From: Rhodospirillales bacterium
Lineage (GTDB): Bacteria > Pseudomonadota > Alphaproteobacteria > Acetobacterales > Acetobacteraceae
Reading direction: 5' to 3'
Assembly (NCBI GenBank): GCA_017304945.1
Contig: JAFKLG010000065.1
Coordinates: 1 to 64,000 of the forward strand
Length of the DNA: 64,000 bases
Part shown: positions 35,559 to 45,240 of the stretch, in pieces
How the letters are laid out: each line of letters opens with the position of its first letter
Position numbering within the stretch: the first letter of the stretch is position 1
Notes under the pieces: generated by a model
What the model was told of the DNA's origin: nothing
The model's input: only the letters and a program-made list of their open reading frames with translations
The model's database searches: none
Position numbers and translations under genes: made by a program

Positions 35559-36371
35559 TCAGGGCAGGCGCGCCAGCAGCGCCTCGGTCGCCTCGCGCGC
35601 CCGGCGCGCGCGTTCCTCCGCCGGCACCGTCCGCGCCAGCGTCTCCCTCGGCACCTCGATGCTGATGGGAATGTCGGCGGGCAGCGCGGTCAGCATCCCC
35701 GCCAGATCCAACGCGCCTTCGCCGGGAAACAGGCGTTCGGACCGCGCCGCATGGATCAGCGCCTCGGTGGTGGCGGGCCGCTCCGCGGGCGCGTCGCAAA
35801 TCTGCATGTAGTGCAGCCAGCGCGGCTCGACCGCGCGCAGCGCCGCGATCGGCGTGTCGGAGCGCGCGACGTGCAGCGTATCGATCACCACCCCCGCATT
35901 GGGCTGATCGGTCGCGCGCAGTTCCGCCATCGCCGCCGCGAGATCGGGCACCGCGGTCCAGGGCATGAACTCGAGATCGATCGTCAGCCCGAACCGCGCC
36001 GCGCGCTGGCAGAGCGCCACGAACACGTCGCGCCGGCGTCCCGGGTCGGGATCGTCGGCCGCGAGCAGCACCGCCCGCGCGCCCAGGGTAGCCCCCGTCT
36101 CGAAGAAGCGGTCGTATTGCGCGGGGTCGCAGTCCGGGCCCTGGCGGATGATGTCGATGTCGAGCACGTGCACGCCGGTGTCCCGCAGCCGCGCCAGCGT
36201 CCCCCGCAGCAACGCGGCGTCGGTCGCGAGCGGCCAGGCGAAGCCCCCCGGACTGCTGGGCAGCAGCCGTAGCCCCACCTGCGCATAGCCGGTGCGCGCG
36301 GCGACGCTCACCGTCTCGGGCGGGGCGAGTTCGGGCGTGGTGATCGGGGCGAGGGCCAGGACGCGGGTCAT
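35559..36371 (-). CDS. Xylose isomerase-like TIM barrel protein
   Basis: A 270-residue sugar phosphate isomerase/epimerase-fold protein. The metal-site strands are visible: DIDIIRQ, LEFMPW (Glu), GVVIDTLHVAR (Asp/His), HYMQICDAP and the late SIEVPRE (Glu). Such proteins isomerise or epimerise sugars, or act on inositol- or hydroxypyruvate-like compounds. The ATG at 36371 is used; the upstream part reads as shadow. Divergent from the kynurenine-formamidase-like gene. The specific reaction is unknown. Confidence 0.85.
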   Translation of the reverse strand: MTRVLALAPITTPELAPPETVSVAARTGYAQVGLRLLPSSPGGFAWPLATDAALLRGTLARLRDTGVHVLDIDIIRQGPDCDPAQYDRFFETGATLGARAVLLAADDPDPGRRRDVFVALCQRAARFGLTIDLEFMPWTAVPDLAAAMAELRATDQPNAGVVIDTLHVARSDTPIAALRAVEPRWLHYMQICDAPAERPATTEALIHAARSERLFPGEGALDLAGMLTALPADIPISIEVPRETLARTVPAEERARRAREATEALLARLP

Positions 36372-36606
36372 CGGGCCAGCTTGCTGCACCCCGCACGAAC
36401 CGCGCAACCATCCGCCTCGCGCACGAATCTTGATGCGGCGCCGGTAAGACCGCCATCATCGCCGGCATGGCACACCATCCGCCTTCCATCGCACGACGGC
36501 CCGCCGCGGCCGGCGTCGACCGGCCCCGCCGCGCGCGGATGCCGGCGCGCCACGGCATCGGCGCGGCGCGGGAAGGAACCGGCGGCCGACATTCCGGAGC
36601 GAGCGC

Positions 36607-37464
36607 ATGAACACCCCCCACGCCCCCCTGCGTCCCGACGAGGTCGCCCGCGCCTGGGGCGGGATGACCCGCGCGGCGCGGGATGCGGCCTACAACAACA
36701 CCGCCGCGGTGGCGGAAAGCGCCGTGCTGAGCAGCGCCCGCGAGGTCGCCTCGGCGGCGTTCCGCGCCGCGCATCCGCTGCATCTCGACCTGCGCTACGG
36801 CCCGCGCGAGCGGAACCGCTGGGACCTGTTCCCCACCGCCGATCCGGACGCACCCTGCCTGGTCTTCGTGCATGGCGGATACTGGCAGCGCAATGCCAAG
36901 GAGGGCTTCGCCAACCTCGTCGCGGGGATGCGCGCGCAGGGCTGGGCGGCGGCGCTGCCCGGCTACACGCTCGCCCCGGACGCGACCCTGACCGAGATCG
37001 TCGCGGAGCTGCACGCGGCGCTCGACTGGCTTGCCGCCAACGGGCCGAAGCACGGGATCGCCGGGCGTATCGTGCTGTCGGGCTGGTCGGCCGGTGGCCA
37101 CCTGACCGCCGCCTGCCTCGACCATCCCGCCGTGAGCGCGGGCCTCGCCATTTCCGGCATTTTCGAACTCGGTCCCCTGCGCGACACCTATCTCGACGAG
37201 AAGCTGCGGCTTGGTGACGACGAGATCGCCGCGCTGTCGCCCCTGCGCCAGCCACCAGTGCCGAAGCCGCTCGCGATCGCCTATGGCACGCGCGAACTGC
37301 CGGCGCTGATCGAGAACAGCCGGAGCTTCCACGCCTGGCGCGCCGCGGCGCATCAGCCGGGACCGCTGATCCCGGTCCCCGGCGCCGACCACTTCACCAT
37401 CCTGCACGCGCTGCGCGACGCGGACGGGCTGCTGGCGCGGCAAGTGCCGCTGCTGCTAGACTGA
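36607..37464 (+). CDS. Alpha/beta hydrolase, kynurenine formamidase-like
   Basis: Alpha/beta hydrolase of 285 residues. The oxyanion-hole motif HGGYW is at 89-93 (the HGG-W form of arylformamidase-like esterases). The nucleophile is Ser161 in SGWSAGG and the C-terminal His is at about 265 in GADHFTIL. This arrangement matches kynurenine formamidase-like hydrolases, which deformylate N-formylkynurenine in tryptophan breakdown. No other kynurenine-pathway genes are nearby, so the substrate is open. GGAG precedes the ATG. Confidence 0.87.
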   Translation: MNTPHAPLRPDEVARAWGGMTRAARDAAYNNTAAVAESAVLSSAREVASAAFRAAHPLHLDLRYGPRERNRWDLFPTADPDAPCLVFVHGGYWQRNAKEGFANLVAGMRAQGWAAALPGYTLAPDATLTEIVAELHAALDWLAANGPKHGIAGRIVLSGWSAGGHLTAACLDHPAVSAGLAISGIFELGPLRDTYLDEKLRLGDDEIAALSPLRQPPVPKPLAIAYGTRELPALIENSRSFHAWRAAAHQPGPLIPVPGADHFTILHALRDADGLLARQVPLLLD

Positions 37465-37484
37465 TACGAATAAGGAAGGGTTCG

Positions 37485-37868
37485 ATGCTGCGCGCCACCG
37501 CTCTGCTTCTCTGCCTGCTGTTGGGCGCCTGCGCATCCGACACGATGCGTGGCTATGTCGGGCAGGACATCCGGATGGTGACGCTGGAATACGGACCGCC
37601 GGTGAACCAGATCGATCTCGCCGACGGCACGCGCGCCTATCAGTGGCGCAAGGTTTCGGTTTCAACCACCCCGCCGAACGCGATCACCACCACCGACAAG
37701 GACAAGAAGGGCCGCAAGGTGCAGACGACGCAGTATGTCGGCGGCACGCAGAGTGTGACCACCTGCCTCTACACCTTCTTCACCGCCTGGAACCCGGCCC
37801 GCAACGCCTGGATCGTGACCGGGTTCAAGGAACCGTCCTTCGACTGCGCGATCGGCGACCTGAGCTGA
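37485..37868 (+). CDS. Hypothetical lipoprotein
   Basis: Predicted lipoprotein of 127 residues. A short signal peptide ends in the lipobox LGAC with Cys16. The mature region shows GYVGQDIRMVTLEYGPPVNQIDL, a pattern reminiscent of small SmpA/OmlA-like or Bor-like lipoproteins, but I cannot assign it. Two further cysteines (TTCLYTFF and SFDCAIGDL) may pair. AAGGAAGG lies upstream of the ATG. Function unknown. Confidence 0.8.
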   Translation: MLRATALLLCLLLGACASDTMRGYVGQDIRMVTLEYGPPVNQIDLADGTRAYQWRKVSVSTTPPNAITTTDKDKKGRKVQTTQYVGGTQSVTTCLYTFFTAWNPARNAWIVTGFKEPSFDCAIGDLS

Positions 37869-37947
37869 TCCGATCGCGCCACCGCGGCGCGCGCGGTTTG
37901 CCTCTCTCCCCGCCCCGCGCCACACTTTGCCGACAGGGAGGGGCGGC

Positions 37948-39183
37948 ATGAAATTCCATTGGTTCGCGGAGGTCACGTATCCGCATCTGCCGGCGGATTT
38001 CCGCGCACGCGGAACACCGAGCTGGGTGACGATGCCGGCATCGCTGGCGGATCCGGTGAAGTGCGGGGAGATGTACCGGATGTTCATCCGCCTGATGCAG
38101 CAGGCGGATCGCGACGGGTTCGACGGTCTCGCGGTGAACGAGCATCACCAGACCTCCTTCGCGGTGACGCCCTCCCCCAACCTGCTCGCCGCGAGCCTCG
38201 CCGGCAGCACGCAGAACGCGGCGATCCTGGTGATCGGCGACAGCCTCGCGCTGTACAACCCGCCGACCCGGGTGGCGGAGGAGATGGCGTATCTCGACTG
38301 CCTCTCGGGCGGGCGGCTGATCGCCGGGTTCGTGTTCGGCACCTCGATGGACAGCACCTTCGCCTACGGTTTCCCGCCGGTGGAGGTGCGGGACCGGTTC
38401 CACGAGGCGCGGCAGCTCATCCTGCGCGCCTGGGCGGAGCGCGATCCCTTCGTGTTCAACGGCCGCTTCACCAAGCTGCGCTACGTCAACATCTGGCCGC
38501 GCCCGGTGCAGGCGCCGCCGCCGATCTGGGTGCCGGGATCGGGCAGCGTCGAGACCTGGGACCTCGTGACCGATCACGACTACTGCTACGGGCACCTGTC
38601 CTTCTCGGGTCTGTATTCGGCCAAGCCGATGGTCGATGCGTATTGGGAATACGTCGCGCAGAGAGGCGGCAACCTCAACCCGCACCGGATGGCGTTCACC
38701 CAGCTCATCTGCTGCGCCGATACGGACGCGGCGGCCGAGGCGCAGTATGCCGAGGCGGTGCGCTACTTCTACCGCAACAACGTGCAGGACCCGTTCCTGG
38801 CGCCGCCCGGCTACACCAGCCTGAAATCGGTGCAGGCGATCGCGGCCAACCGCAAGAAGGGGGAGTCGAAGCTGTCGCCCGAGGACCGGGTGCGCGCCAG
38901 CAAGGGCGAGATGAGCTTCTGGGAGTATGACGAGAAGGGCTACATCATCGCCGGCACGCCGGAGCGGGTGCGCCAGCGGCTGCGCGAACTCGCGACCGAT
39001 CTGCGGATCGGGCAGTTGATCGCCTGCCTGCACATGGGCGACCTGCCCGAGGATGTCGCCGCCCACAACACGCGCCTGGTCGGGCGCGAGGTGGCGCCGC
39101 ATCTGCGCGATCTGTGGGCCGACCAGCCGGACCACTGGACGCCCGCCGTCTGCCGGGCGCGCGCCGCGGAACTGGTGGCATGA
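37948..39183 (+). CDS. LLM class flavin-dependent oxidoreductase
   Basis: Bacterial luciferase-like TIM barrel protein of 411 residues that would use reduced FMN to oxidise or dehydrogenate a substrate. Typical features: N-terminal FHWFAEVTYPHLP, VNEHHQTSF (about 58-66), LSGGRLIAGFVFGT and WVPGSGSVETWD. The ATG at 37948 is chosen for its AGGGAGG site. Its stop overlaps the start of the alpha/beta hydrolase (ATGA), implying a coupled two-step reaction. Substrate unknown. Confidence 0.9.
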   Translation: MKFHWFAEVTYPHLPADFRARGTPSWVTMPASLADPVKCGEMYRMFIRLMQQADRDGFDGLAVNEHHQTSFAVTPSPNLLAASLAGSTQNAAILVIGDSLALYNPPTRVAEEMAYLDCLSGGRLIAGFVFGTSMDSTFAYGFPPVEVRDRFHEARQLILRAWAERDPFVFNGRFTKLRYVNIWPRPVQAPPPIWVPGSGSVETWDLVTDHDYCYGHLSFSGLYSAKPMVDAYWEYVAQRGGNLNPHRMAFTQLICCADTDAAAEAQYAEAVRYFYRNNVQDPFLAPPGYTSLKSVQAIAANRKKGESKLSPEDRVRASKGEMSFWEYDEKGYIIAGTPERVRQRLRELATDLRIGQLIACLHMGDLPEDVAAHNTRLVGREVAPHLRDLWADQPDHWTPAVCRARAAELVA

Positions 39184-39956
39184 CCCCCGCCATCCTGACA
39201 CTCGGCGCCGCGCGAGTGCGCGTCTGGCAATTCGGCGCGCCGCATCCAGGCCAGCCGCCGCTGCTCTATCTGCACGGGTTCGAGGCGCATCCCGGCCCGG
39301 CGCCGTTCCTGATCCGCCTCGCCCGGCAGCAAGAGGTTTGGGCGCCGGAACATCCCGGATACGGGGAGAGTTCCGGGTTCGAGTCGATCCACGACGTGAC
39401 CGACCTCGTGCTGCACTATCGCCGGCTGATCGAGCACTGGGGTGTCGGCCGCGTCGACCTGATGGGGCATTCGCTGGGCGGCATGTTCGCCGCCGAGATC
39501 GCCGCGCTGTGCCCGCATCTGGTGCGCCGGCTCGTGCTGGTGGACGCGTACGGGCTGTGGCTGGACGCGCATCCGGCGCCCGACCCGTTCGTGATGCCGG
39601 CGGAGGCCCTGGCGCGGGCGAAATTCGCCGATCCCGGCTGGGCGGGGCGCGAGCCCACGACCTTGCCGGAGGACGCCGCTGCGCGGGCGATCGCGCGCAC
39701 CGGCAATCTCGCGGCGGCCACCAAGTTCATGTGGCCGGTGGCGGATCGGGGCCTGGCCCGGCGGCTTCCCTTCGTGCATGCGCCGACGCTGGTGGTGCAC
39801 GGCGCCGCGGACGGTCTGGTGCCCCCGGCGCATGCCGAGGCGTTCGCGCGGCTGATCCCGGCGGCGCGGGTGGCGATGATCCCGAATGCCGGTCATTTGC
39901 CGATGGTCGAGCAGGAAGACGCCTTCCTCGCCGCCGTCGCCGACCCGCCGCGCTGA
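39180..39956 (+). CDS. Alpha/beta hydrolase coupled to the flavin oxidoreductase
   Basis: Alpha/beta hydrolase of 258 residues. The oxyanion strand is LLYLHGF (about 28-34), the nucleophile is Ser98 in MGHSLGG, the acid is Asp near 212 in HGAADGLVPP, and the His is at about 239 in AGHLPMVEQ, so the triad is complete. The ATG overlaps the upstream stop by 4 nt. It probably hydrolyses an ester or C-C bond in the product of the flavin enzyme; this is inferred from coupling. Confidence 0.88.
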   Translation: MTPAILTLGAARVRVWQFGAPHPGQPPLLYLHGFEAHPGPAPFLIRLARQQEVWAPEHPGYGESSGFESIHDVTDLVLHYRRLIEHWGVGRVDLMGHSLGGMFAAEIAALCPHLVRRLVLVDAYGLWLDAHPAPDPFVMPAEALARAKFADPGWAGREPTTLPEDAAARAIARTGNLAAATKFMWPVADRGLARRLPFVHAPTLVVHGAADGLVPPAHAEAFARLIPAARVAMIPNAGHLPMVEQEDAFLAAVADPPR

Positions 39957-40045
39957 CCACGGTCCCGCGCTTGCCCGCCGGTGGGCACGGTCCCATGCGC
40001 CCGTGCCACGTCCCCGTGCCATGCGCCCCGTGCCATGCCCCTCGT

Positions 40046-40078
40046 GTCATGGCCGGCGCAGGCCGGCCATCCACGACT
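40046..40078. repeat. Extragenic palindrome
   Basis: GTCATGGCCGGC GCA GGCCGGCCATCCACGAC type element between the hydrolase and SspB-like genes. It is preceded by imperfect CGTGCCATG repeats (about 40001-40045). It is related to the elements at 6868, 13334 and 15517. Confidence 0.7.
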
Positions 40079-40173
40079 TGCTCCCCCACTACCCCGCCGC
40101 CCCGGACCGCCGCCCCCCTAGCAACCCCGCCCCGCCCCGCGCTATGGAACGCCAATCTGCGCGAGGGCATTGG

Positions 40174-40707
40174 ATGGAAGACGATCAGGAGCAGCGGCCA
40201 GAAAGCCTGTTGCCCTATGAGGAATGGATCGAAACGGCGCTGCGTCAGGTGGTCGCGCAGGCGATCACGCATGTCGGCGCCCATGGCCTGCCCGGGGCGC
40301 ATCACTTCTACCTGACGTTCCGCACCGATCATCCCGGCGTGGTGATGCCGGCGCGCCTGCGCACGCAATACCCGCAGGAAATGACCATCGTCCTGCAGCA
40401 CCAGTTCTGGGACCTGAAATACGACGCCGAGACGGCCACCATCACGGTCGGCCTGTCCTTCGGCGGCATCCCCAGCACCCTGGTGATCCCGCTGGATGCG
40501 GTGATCGGCTTCGCCGATCCCCATATCCGCTACGGCCTGCGCTTCCACCCGCAACTGCCCGAGGCAGCCGAGGCGGCGGCGCCGGAGCCCGAAGCGCCCC
40601 CGGCCGCTCCCGAGGCGGAGGCGCCGGAAGACGAGCAACCATCCGAGGAAGCGCCGCAGGTGGTGAGCCTGGACGCGTTCCGTCGCCGCACCCCGCCGAA
40701 GAGCTGA
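40174..40707 (+). CDS. SspB-like ClpXP adaptor (DUF/stringent starvation B family)
   Basis: A 177-residue protein of the alphaproteobacterial SspB type, which tethers ssrA-tagged and other substrates to the ClpXP protease. The conserved fold region runs from [16 protein letters not shown] through [14 protein letters not shown] to [12 protein letters not shown] (about 10-130). A Pro/Glu/Ala-rich linker and a short C-terminal peptide ([10 protein letters not shown]) follow; such tails dock on the ClpX N domain. The ATG at 40174 has GAGGG upstream. It precedes the fumarase gene. Confidence 0.85.
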   Translation: MEDDQEQRPESLLPYEEWIETALRQVVAQAITHVGAHGLPGAHHFYLTFRTDHPGVVMPARLRTQYPQEMTIVLQHQFWDLKYDAETATITVGLSFGGIPSTLVIPLDAVIGFADPHIRYGLRFHPQLPEAAEAAAPEPEAPPAAPEAEAPEDEQPSEEAPQVVSLDAFRRRTPPKS

Positions 40708-40739
40708 GTGCAGCCGTAGTCCAAGAGGACCCGATCGCC

Positions 40740-42386
40740 ATGAACGCCCCTCTCCAGCGGCCGTCCAACTTCCTCTACGCGCCCATGTTCCCGCTGGGCC
40801 CGGACCAGACGCCGTGGAAGAAGCTGCCGCTGGCCGGCGTGCGCACCGCGACCTGCGACGGCCAGACCGTGCTGCGCATCGCGCCCGAGGCGCTGAGCGA
40901 GCTCGCCTTCCAGGCCTTCCACGACGTCTCGCATCTGCTGCGGCCGGCGCATCTGCGCCAGCTCCGCGCCATCCTCGACGACCCGGAGGCGAGCGCCAAC
41001 GACCGGTTCGTGGCGATGGACCTGCTGAAGAACGCCAACATCGCCGCCGGCGGTGTGCTGCCGATGTGCCAGGACACCGGCACGGCGCTGGTGTTCGGCA
41101 AGAAGGGCCAGCGCGTCTGGATCGAGGGCGACGAGGAGGAGGCGATCTCCTGGGGCGTCCACCGCACCTATACCGAGACGAACCTGCGCTACTCGCAGAT
41201 GGCGCCGCTGTCGATGTTCGAGGAGGTCAACACCGGCAACAACCTGCCCGTCCAGTTCGACATCATGGCGGCGCCCGGCGAGCATCACGCCGACGAGCTG
41301 CACCTGATGTTCGTCGCCAAGGGCGGCGGGTCGGCCAACAAGACCTTCCTGTTCCAGGAGACGCGCGCCATCCTCTCGCCGGAGCGGATCGCCAAGTTCC
41401 TGGAAACCAAGATGAAGACGCTGGGGACCTCGGCCTGCCCACCCTACCACCTGGCGATCGTGATCGGCGGCACCTCGGCCGAACTGACCCTGAAGACGGT
41501 GAAGCTCGCCTCCACCAAGTGGCTCGACAACCTGCCCACCACCGGCAGCAAGGCCGGCCATGCGATCCGTGACCTGGAGATGGAGCAGCAGGTCCTGGAG
41601 ATCTCCCGCAACCTCGGCATCGGTGCGCAGTTCGGCGGCAAGTATTTCTGCCACGACGTCCGCGTGATCCGGCTGCCGCGCCACGGCGCCTCGCTGCCCG
41701 TCGGCATCGGCGTCTCCTGCTCCGCCGACCGGCAGATCAAGGCGAAGATCACGCCCGAGGGCGTGTTCCTCGAGCAGCTCGAGACCGATCCGGCCAAGTA
41801 CCTCCCCGAGACGACGGACGAGCACCTGGGCGAGGACGCGGTGCAGGTCGACCTGAACCGGCCGATGAGCGAGATCCGCAAGCAGCTCTCGGCCTATCCG
41901 GTGAAGACCCGCCTGTCGCTGACCGGCACCATGGTGGTGGCGCGCGACATCGCGCATGCCAAGCTGAAGGAGCGACTGGATTCCGGCCAGGGCCTGCCCG
42001 GCTACATCAAGGACCACCCGGTCTATTACGCCGGCCCGGCGAAGTCCCCCGAGGGCCTGCCCACCGGCAGCTTCGGCCCCACCACCGCCGGGCGGATGGA
42101 CAGCTACGTGGCCGAGTTCCAGGCAGCCGGCGGCTCGCTGGTGATGCTGGCCAAGGGCAACCGCTCCAAGGCGGTGAAGGATGCCTGCCGCGCCTATGGC
42201 GGGTTCTATCTGGGCAGCGTCGGCGGCGCTGCGGCGCGGCTGGCCCAGGACTGCATCCGCAAGGTCGAGGTGCTGGAATACCCCGAACTCGGCATGGAGG
42301 CGGTCTGGCGCATCGAGGTCGAGAACTTCCCGGCCTTCATCGTCATGGACGACAAGGGCAACGATTTCTACGAGGGGCTCGACTGA
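40740..42386 (+). CDS. Class I fumarate hydratase (4Fe-4S)
   Basis: TCA-cycle enzyme interconverting fumarate and malate with an oxygen-sensitive 4Fe-4S cluster. The three cluster cysteines are visible: Cys110 in [10 protein letters not shown], Cys233 in GTSACPPYH and Cys327 in [10 protein letters not shown]. The single-chain form of 548 residues joins alpha and beta domains, as in FumA/Fum[16 protein letters not shown] near 450 is the conserved beta-domain signature. It lies 32 nt after the SspB-like gene. A homologous tartrate dehydratase is an unlikely alternative. Confidence 0.94.
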   Translation: MNAPLQRPSNFLYAPMFPLGPDQTPWKKLPLAGVRTATCDGQTVLRIAPEALSELAFQAFHDVSHLLRPAHLRQLRAILDDPEASANDRFVAMDLLKNANIAAGGVLPMCQDTGTALVFGKKGQRVWIEGDEEEAISWGVHRTYTETNLRYSQMAPLSMFEEVNTGNNLPVQFDIMAAPGEHHADELHLMFVAKGGGSANKTFLFQETRAILSPERIAKFLETKMKTLGTSACPPYHLAIVIGGTSAELTLKTVKLASTKWLDNLPTTGSKAGHAIRDLEMEQQVLEISRNLGIGAQFGGKYFCHDVRVIRLPRHGASLPVGIGVSCSADRQIKAKITPEGVFLEQLETDPAKYLPETTDEHLGEDAVQVDLNRPMSEIRKQLSAYPVKTRLSLTGTMVVARDIAHAKLKERLDSGQGLPGYIKDHPVYYAGPAKSPEGLPTGSFGPTTAGRMDSYVAEFQAAGGSLVMLAKGNRSKAVKDACRAYGGFYLGSVGGAAARLAQDCIRKVEVLEYPELGMEAVWRIEVENFPAFIVMDDKGNDFYEGLD

Positions 42387-42391
42387 GCCGA

Positions 42392-42469
42392 TCGCACGTC
42401 CCGGCCGGACCGCGCGGTGGGCGGCGTCGCCGGTCGCACGTCCCGGCCGGACCGCTCGGTGGGCGCCGT
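42392..42469 (+). repeat. Two direct copies of a 36-nt sequence, period 42
   Basis: Copies at 42392-42427 and 42434-42469 match at 34 of 36 positions (start TCGCACGTCCCGGCCGG). They lie directly after the fumarase stop, in a GC-rich intergenic stretch. Confidence 0.75.
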
Positions 42470-42669
42470 GACTCGCGGCCGCTCCGGCCTCGCCCCCGCG
42501 CGGCGCGACCGTGACGGCCCGGCCTCCATGGCAGTTGCGTGAGACCACGACCGACGCGTCCGCACCGCCGGCCGGCCTGTTCCGCCCCGGCCGCGAACCG
42601 GCGACCTTCGTTCCGCCCGCCGGCGATCCCGATCCGCTTGCAGCCCCCGCCCCTCAGGGAACCCGCACG

Positions 42670-42981
42670 ATGACCGGCCGGCCGCGCACGTTCGGCGCCT
42701 GGGCGCGCATGCACCTGTTCCGCCTGTGGACGGCGGTCGCGACCCTGGCCGGATTCGGCTATCTCTGGGTGAACCGGCCGGAATGGCTGACCTGGTGGAA
42801 ACGAAGCGTCGACGAGCTGGTCCGCACCGGCTGTAGCTGGCTGCCCTACCCCTGGGGCGACCGGATCGAATCCACGATCGGCAATTTCGGAATCTGGGTG
42901 CAGCTCACGCTCGCGATCCTGGCGCTGCGTATCGTGGTCGGCCTGCTGCTGATGGGGGTACGGCGCGCGCGCCGGCCCTGA
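42670..42981 (+). CDS. Small membrane protein, unknown function
   Basis: A 103-residue protein with two hydrophobic helices (around LFRLWTAVATLAGFGYLWV and FGIWVQLTLAILALRIVVGLLLMG) separated by a short loop with one Cys. It ends in an Arg-rich cytoplasmic tail. The ATG at 42670 has AGGGAA upstream. A GTG at 42511 in frame would add 53 Pro/Ala-rich residues and is a possible alternative start. Not recognised. Confidence 0.65.
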   Translation: MTGRPRTFGAWARMHLFRLWTAVATLAGFGYLWVNRPEWLTWWKRSVDELVRTGCSWLPYPWGDRIESTIGNFGIWVQLTLAILALRIVVGLLLMGVRRARRP

Positions 42982-43132
42982 CTCCCGCCCCCATGCGGCG
43001 CCTGGCTCCCGCCGCCACGCGGGACCCGGCGTTCCCGCCGGAGCGCTCCGGCCGCCGTCCCCCGAACCGCCGACGGTTTGCGGCGCCTGCGAAATCGGCT
43101 ACTTGCCTCCCGACAAATCAGGAGCCGCGCCG

Positions 43133-43531
43133 ATGCGCTTCACCATCGACCGCATCGACCACATCGTACTCAACGTCAAGGACGTCGAAATCGCCGCCGC
43201 CTGGTACCAACGCGTGCTCGGGATGGAGCGCGAGGATTTCGGCGCCGATCACCGCACCGCCCTGAAGTTCGGCGGCCAGAAGATCAACCTCCGCCCCGCC
43301 GACGCCGAACCCGGCGCCTGGATCACCGGCACCAACGACCAGCCGGGGGCGGGCGACCTGTGCTTCATCACCGCCGTGCCGCCGGACGAGGTGGTCGGCC
43401 ACCTGCACGATTGCGGCGTCATGATCCTGCAAGGCCCGGTCGAGAAGGCGGGCGCGCTGGGGCCGATCCAGTCCGTGTACTGCCGCGACCCGGACGGCAA
43501 CCTGATCGAGATCGCCTCCTACCAGCCGTGA
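43133..43531 (+). CDS. VOC superfamily (glyoxalase-like) protein
   Basis: A 132-residue member of the glyoxalase/bleomycin-resistance fold: DRIDHIVLNVKDVEIAAAWYQ at the start and QSVYCRDPDGNLIEIASY at the end. The first metal His (in IDH) and the last Glu are present. The ATG at 43133 is preferred for its AGGAG site. It lies 42 nt upstream of the queuosine genes, in the same orientation, and could be co-transcribed. Function unknown. Confidence 0.85.
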   Translation: MRFTIDRIDHIVLNVKDVEIAAAWYQRVLGMEREDFGADHRTALKFGGQKINLRPADAEPGAWITGTNDQPGAGDLCFITAVPPDEVVGHLHDCGVMILQGPVEKAGALGPIQSVYCRDPDGNLIEIASYQP

Positions 43532-43573
43532 CCACGCTGCCAGCCGCATGACCACGCGCCCCGCCGCCGCCGC

Positions 43574-44152
43574 ATGATCGCCCTCGCCCAGCGCCTGCCA
43601 CAACCGCGCCTGCCGGATCCCCGCCTGGTCGGGGCGCTCGCCTTCCTGCTCTTCCTCGGCTCCATCCCGCTGGCCGGCTGGATGATCACCCATGTCGGGA
43701 CGAGCTGCATCCCGCACGGGCCCTGCGTCCTCCCGGTGGCGCCGGGCATCGAGGCGCCGTCGGGTGTGCTGCTGGTCGGCGTCGCGATCGTGCTACGCGA
43801 CGTGGTGCAGCGCTGCCTCGGCAAGCGATGGAGCCTGATCGCGATCGCGATTGGCTGCGTCGCCACGCTGATGGTGGCGCTCCCATCCCTCGTGCTCGCG
43901 TCGGGCAGCGCGTTCCTGCTCAGCGAGTTGGCCGATTTCGGCGTCTACACGCCGTTGCAGCGGCACCATCTGCTGCTGGCGGTGGTCGCTTCCTCATGCG
44001 TCGGGCTGGTGGTGGATTCGCTCGTGTTCCTGAGCCTCGCCTTCGGCAGCCTGGAGTTCCTGGCAGGGCAGATCATCGGAAAACTCTGGGCGGTATTGAT
44101 CGCCGTGCCCCTGGTGGGCTGGCTGCGACGTGTGGCACCTACGCCGGCCTGA
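43574..44152 (+). CDS. VUT/YhhQ family queuosine precursor transporter
   Basis: Inner-membrane protein of 192 residues with about five to six helices, of the VUT (vitamin uptake transporter) family. YhhQ-like members import preQ0/preQ1. The family pattern [12 protein letters not shown], the [11 protein letters not shown] loop and the [12 protein letters not shown] helix are visible. The stop shares one base with the queA start (TGATG), placing it at the head of a queuosine operon, which strongly supports that role. Specificity (preQ0 versus preQ1) is not decidable. Confidence 0.85.
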   Translation: MIALAQRLPQPRLPDPRLVGALAFLLFLGSIPLAGWMITHVGTSCIPHGPCVLPVAPGIEAPSGVLLVGVAIVLRDVVQRCLGKRWSLIAIAIGCVATLMVALPSLVLASGSAFLLSELADFGVYTPLQRHHLLLAVVASSCVGLVVDSLVFLSLAFGSLEFLAGQIIGKLWAVLIAVPLVGWLRRVAPTPA

Positions 44153-45240
44153 TGGCCCTTCCCGTCGCGGACTACGATTTCGACCTGCCCCCCGATCGCA
44201 TCGCCGCCCACCCTGCGCGGCCGCGCGACGCCGCGCGCCTGCTGCATGTCGGTCTGGATGGGCTCCAGGACCGGATCGTGCGGGACTTGCCGGACCTGCT
44301 GCGGCCCGGCGACATCCTGGTCGCCAACGACACGCGGGTGATCCCGGCGCAACTGACCGCCCGGCGGGGCGAGGCGCGGATCGGCATCACCCTCGACCAG
44401 CCGCGACCCGACGGCACCTGGCATGCGCTCGCGCGGAATGCACGCAGATTGCACGCGAATGACGTGCTTCGCTTCGAGGGCAGCAGCGACCTGTCGGCCA
44501 CCGTGGTGGAGCGCGACTCGGACGGGGGCGTGACGCTGCGCTTCGACCGAACGGACGCGGCGTTCGCCACCGCCCTGCGCCAGGCCGGCGCGCTCGCCCT
44601 GCCGCCCTACATCCCGCGCCCGTCCGGCCCGACCGCGGCGGACGCGCAGGACTACCAGACCGTGTTCGCCCGCGCGGAGGGCGCCGTCGCCGCCCCCACC
44701 GCCGGGCTGCACTTCACCCCCGACCTGCTGGCGCGGCTCGAGGCGCGCGGCATCTGGCGGGTCACGCTCACCCTGCATGTGGGCGCCGGCACCTTCCTGC
44801 CGGTGCGCGGGGACGACATCGCCGCCCATCGCATCCATGCCGAACGCGGCGCCCTCACGCCCGAAACCGCGGCCGCGATCAATGCCGCCCGCGCCGCCGG
44901 CGGGCGGGTTGTGGCGGTCGGCACCACCAGCGTCCGCCTGCTCGAGAGCGCGGCCGACGCGGACGGGCGCGTGCATCCCTTCACCGGGGAGACCGCCCTC
45001 TTCATCCTGCCCGGGCACCGGTTCCGCGCCGTGGACCTGATGATGACCAACTTCCACCTGCCGCGCTCGACGCTGTTCATGCTGGTCTCGGCCTTCGCCG
45101 GGCGGGAGCGGATGCGCGCCGCCTACGCGCATGCGATCGCCTCGGGCTACCGGTTCTACTCCTACGGCGACGCGTGCCTGCTGGAGCCCGCCGCCCCGGA
45201 TGGCGGCAGGTCGGGTGAGACCCGACCGGAGGCCCCATGA
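44152..45240 (+). CDS. queA: S-adenosylmethionine:tRNA ribosyltransferase-isomerase
   Basis: Transfers and isomerises the ribosyl group of SAM onto preQ1 in tRNA, giving epoxyqueuosine. Family motifs: [16 protein letters not shown] at the N terminus, [14 protein letters not shown] near 55-68, [21 protein letters not shown] near 220, and [18 protein letters not shown] near 300. Length 362 is normal. It overlaps the transporter by 1 nt and tgt by 4 nt. Confidence 0.96.
   Translation: MALPVADYDFDLPPDRIAAHPARPRDAARLLHVGLDGLQDRIVRDLPDLLRPGDILVANDTRVIPAQLTARRGEARIGITLDQPRPDGTWHALARNARRLHANDVLRFEGSSDLSATVVERDSDGGVTLRFDRTDAAFATALRQAGALALPPYIPRPSGPTAADAQDYQTVFARAEGAVAAPTAGLHFTPDLLARLEARGIWRVTLTLHVGAGTFLPVRGDDIAAHRIHAERGALTPETAAAINAARAAGGRVVAVGTTSVRLLESAADADGRVHPFTGETALFILPGHRFRAVDLMMTNFHLPRSTLFMLVSAFAGRERMRAAYAHAIASGYRFYSYGDACLLEPAAPDGGRSGETRPEAP

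Noticed and set aside
43532..43573. preQ1 riboswitch before the queuosine precursor transporter
   Set aside because: The 42-nt gap is too short and shows no matching pseudoknot-like sequence.
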